43,085 nt of DNA from Bacteroidales bacterium. Its GTDB lineage: Bacteria > Bacteroidota > Bacteroidia > Bacteroidales > F082. Both the position numbers and the translations under genes were made by a program. The stretch spans positions 1 to 43,085 of the forward strand of contig JAFYNK010000058.1 in NCBI GenBank assembly GCA_017548125.1, written 5' to 3'. Under the pieces are notes generated by a model that saw only the letters and a list, made by a program, of their open reading frames with translations, ran no database searches and was not told the origin of the DNA. Position 1 is the first letter of the stretch. Each line of letters begins with the position of its first letter. Of this stretch, positions 42,738 through 43,085 are shown one piece after another.

Positions 42738-42900
42738 ATAAAAAAACTCTCCGAAGAGAGTTGTATAAAAAGTGTGGAGCGGAATACTTGAGCGATGGTG
42801 TGGTGTAGTGTACCTGAACAAATAACCGATGTATCCTCCACACTATTTCATTATATAACTAGACTATCATTTAAGACTAGTATATTATCGTAATTACTTT
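42738..42900 (-). ncRNA. Structured non-coding RNA of about 160 nt (6S-like candidate)
   Basis: A consensus promoter (42933-42904) drives a leftward transcript ending at a UUCG-loop terminator (42762-42741). Inside is a short hairpin (ACTAG/CTAGT, about 42853-42884), then a long stem: GTGTGGAGGATAC pairs with GTATTCCGCTCCACAC (about 42772-42845 region), closing a large, poorly paired central loop. An inner ACCACACC can pair instead with the first GTGTGG, giving a second fold. No frame over 20 codons is seen. The size, the autonomous promoter and the long stem with a big loop recall 6S RNA or the Bacteroidales-1 motif, but I see no sequence proof. It is not SRP RNA (lacks GGAAGGAAGCA) nor tmRNA. 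Confidence 0.6.
42741..42762 (-). terminator. UUCG-loop terminator of the ncRNA
   Basis: Minus strand: AACTCTC, TTCG loop, GAGAGTT, then a seven-base T-run. It is one of the best terminators of the window. Confidence 0.9.
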
Positions 42901-42903
42901 CTG

Positions 42904-42933
42904 CAAATATAAAGATAATTTTTGACTTGTCAA
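42904..42933 (-). promoter_or_regulatory. Promoter of the ncRNA
   Basis: Minus strand: TTG of TTGACAAG (42933-42931), then 19 bases, then TATATTTG (42911-42904). Transcription is expected to begin near 42898. Confidence 0.75.
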
Positions 42934-43045
42934 GAAAAAAGTAATTATTTTATTAGAATAAAATATACTCTAGGACACGTGCGAAGTCTAAGATTCTCAA
43001 GCACTGCGTTTCTTTGTGCGGAGAGGTGAATGCATTAAAACAGAA

Positions 43046-43070
43046 AAGCCCCAGCTGATTGCTGAGGCTT
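43046..43070 (-). terminator. Terminator at the right edge for a leftward gene outside the window
   Basis: AAGCCCCAGC (43046-43055) and GCTGAGGCTT (43061-43070) pair with one mismatch and a five-base loop. On the minus strand TTTTCTGTTTT follows. It likely ends a leftward transcript that starts beyond 43085. Between 42934 and 43045 no gene is recognised. Confidence 0.6.
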
Positions 43071-43085
43071 CCGTTATAAGGGCGG

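Noticed and set aside
42738-42900. SRP RNA or tmRNA
   Set aside because: The GGAAGGAAGCA loop of SRP RNA and the alanine acceptor and tag frame of tmRNA are absent.

Overview
The window looks like a chromosomal segment of a Bacteroidota genome, most likely order Bacteroidales. Reasons: many start regions carry the Bacteroidota promoter element TAnnTTTG with an upstream TTG/TTTG; there is a type IX secretion C-terminal sorting domain, a BatA-type protein, a Bacteroidota porin, a DUF1599 protein, a DoxX/BT_3928-type protein, DUF3791/DUF3990 proteins and membrane TPR lipoproteins ending in a helix-turn-helix. Base composition is AT-rich. Highly expressed central genes (guaA, gdhA, tpiA, ppdK) show a visibly stronger codon bias than their neighbours.

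Layout. 1-950: a leftward promoter leaving the window and a HepT/MntA toxin-antitoxin pair. 948-3244: a membrane TPR/HTH lipoprotein and a Lys-rich membrane protein, both leftward. 3328-12345: rightward guaA, a YitT-type membrane protein, a LysM plus periplasmic-binding-fold protein, a MORN-type lipoprotein, gdhA and a BatA/VWA-like protein. 12512-18782: a three-gene DUF3791/DUF3990/DUF3791-like cassette whose last gene overlaps the start of a topoisomerase IV subunit A gene, followed by a lipoprotein and a second TPR/HTH lipoprotein. 18878-20932: a small secreted protein, a structured leader and a T9SS cargo. 21028-22791: cdaA and folP, leftward. 22886-29476: DUF1599, DoxX-like, an orphan ABC permease, tpiA, prmA, plsY and dnaN. 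29622-31244: pckA, leftward. 31408-32298: a lipid A-type acyltransferase. 32342-35260: two tandem PEGA-domain paralogues. 35456-39485: a CobW-type metallochaperone GTPase and ppdK, leftward. 39916-42698: a DjlA-like co-chaperone and a convergent porin. 42738-42900: a leftward structured RNA gene with its own promoter and UUCG terminator.

Functional themes. pckA, ppdK, tpiA and gdhA together fit a fermentative anaerobe that works at the PEP/pyruvate/oxaloacetate node and assimilates ammonia through glutamate dehydrogenase. The envelope theme is strong: porin, LpxL-like acyltransferase, PlsY, LysM protein, several lipoproteins and T9SS cargo. Signalling is represented by the c-di-AMP synthase CdaA and two membrane-anchored TPR/HTH proteins.

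The most unusual content is not a gene but the DNA between and inside genes. Short tandem repeats with 7- or 8-base units occur at more than a dozen sites. Several supply the -33 TTG of a promoter, two contain the stop codon of a gene, and at least three lie in frame inside genes. A second dispersed family consists of palindromes with GAGACG/CGTCTC shoulders at gene ends. A 204-base near-complete inverted repeat with many G-U-compatible differences lies in the ppdK/djlA gap. No rRNA, tRNA, CRISPR array or complete insertion sequence was recognised.
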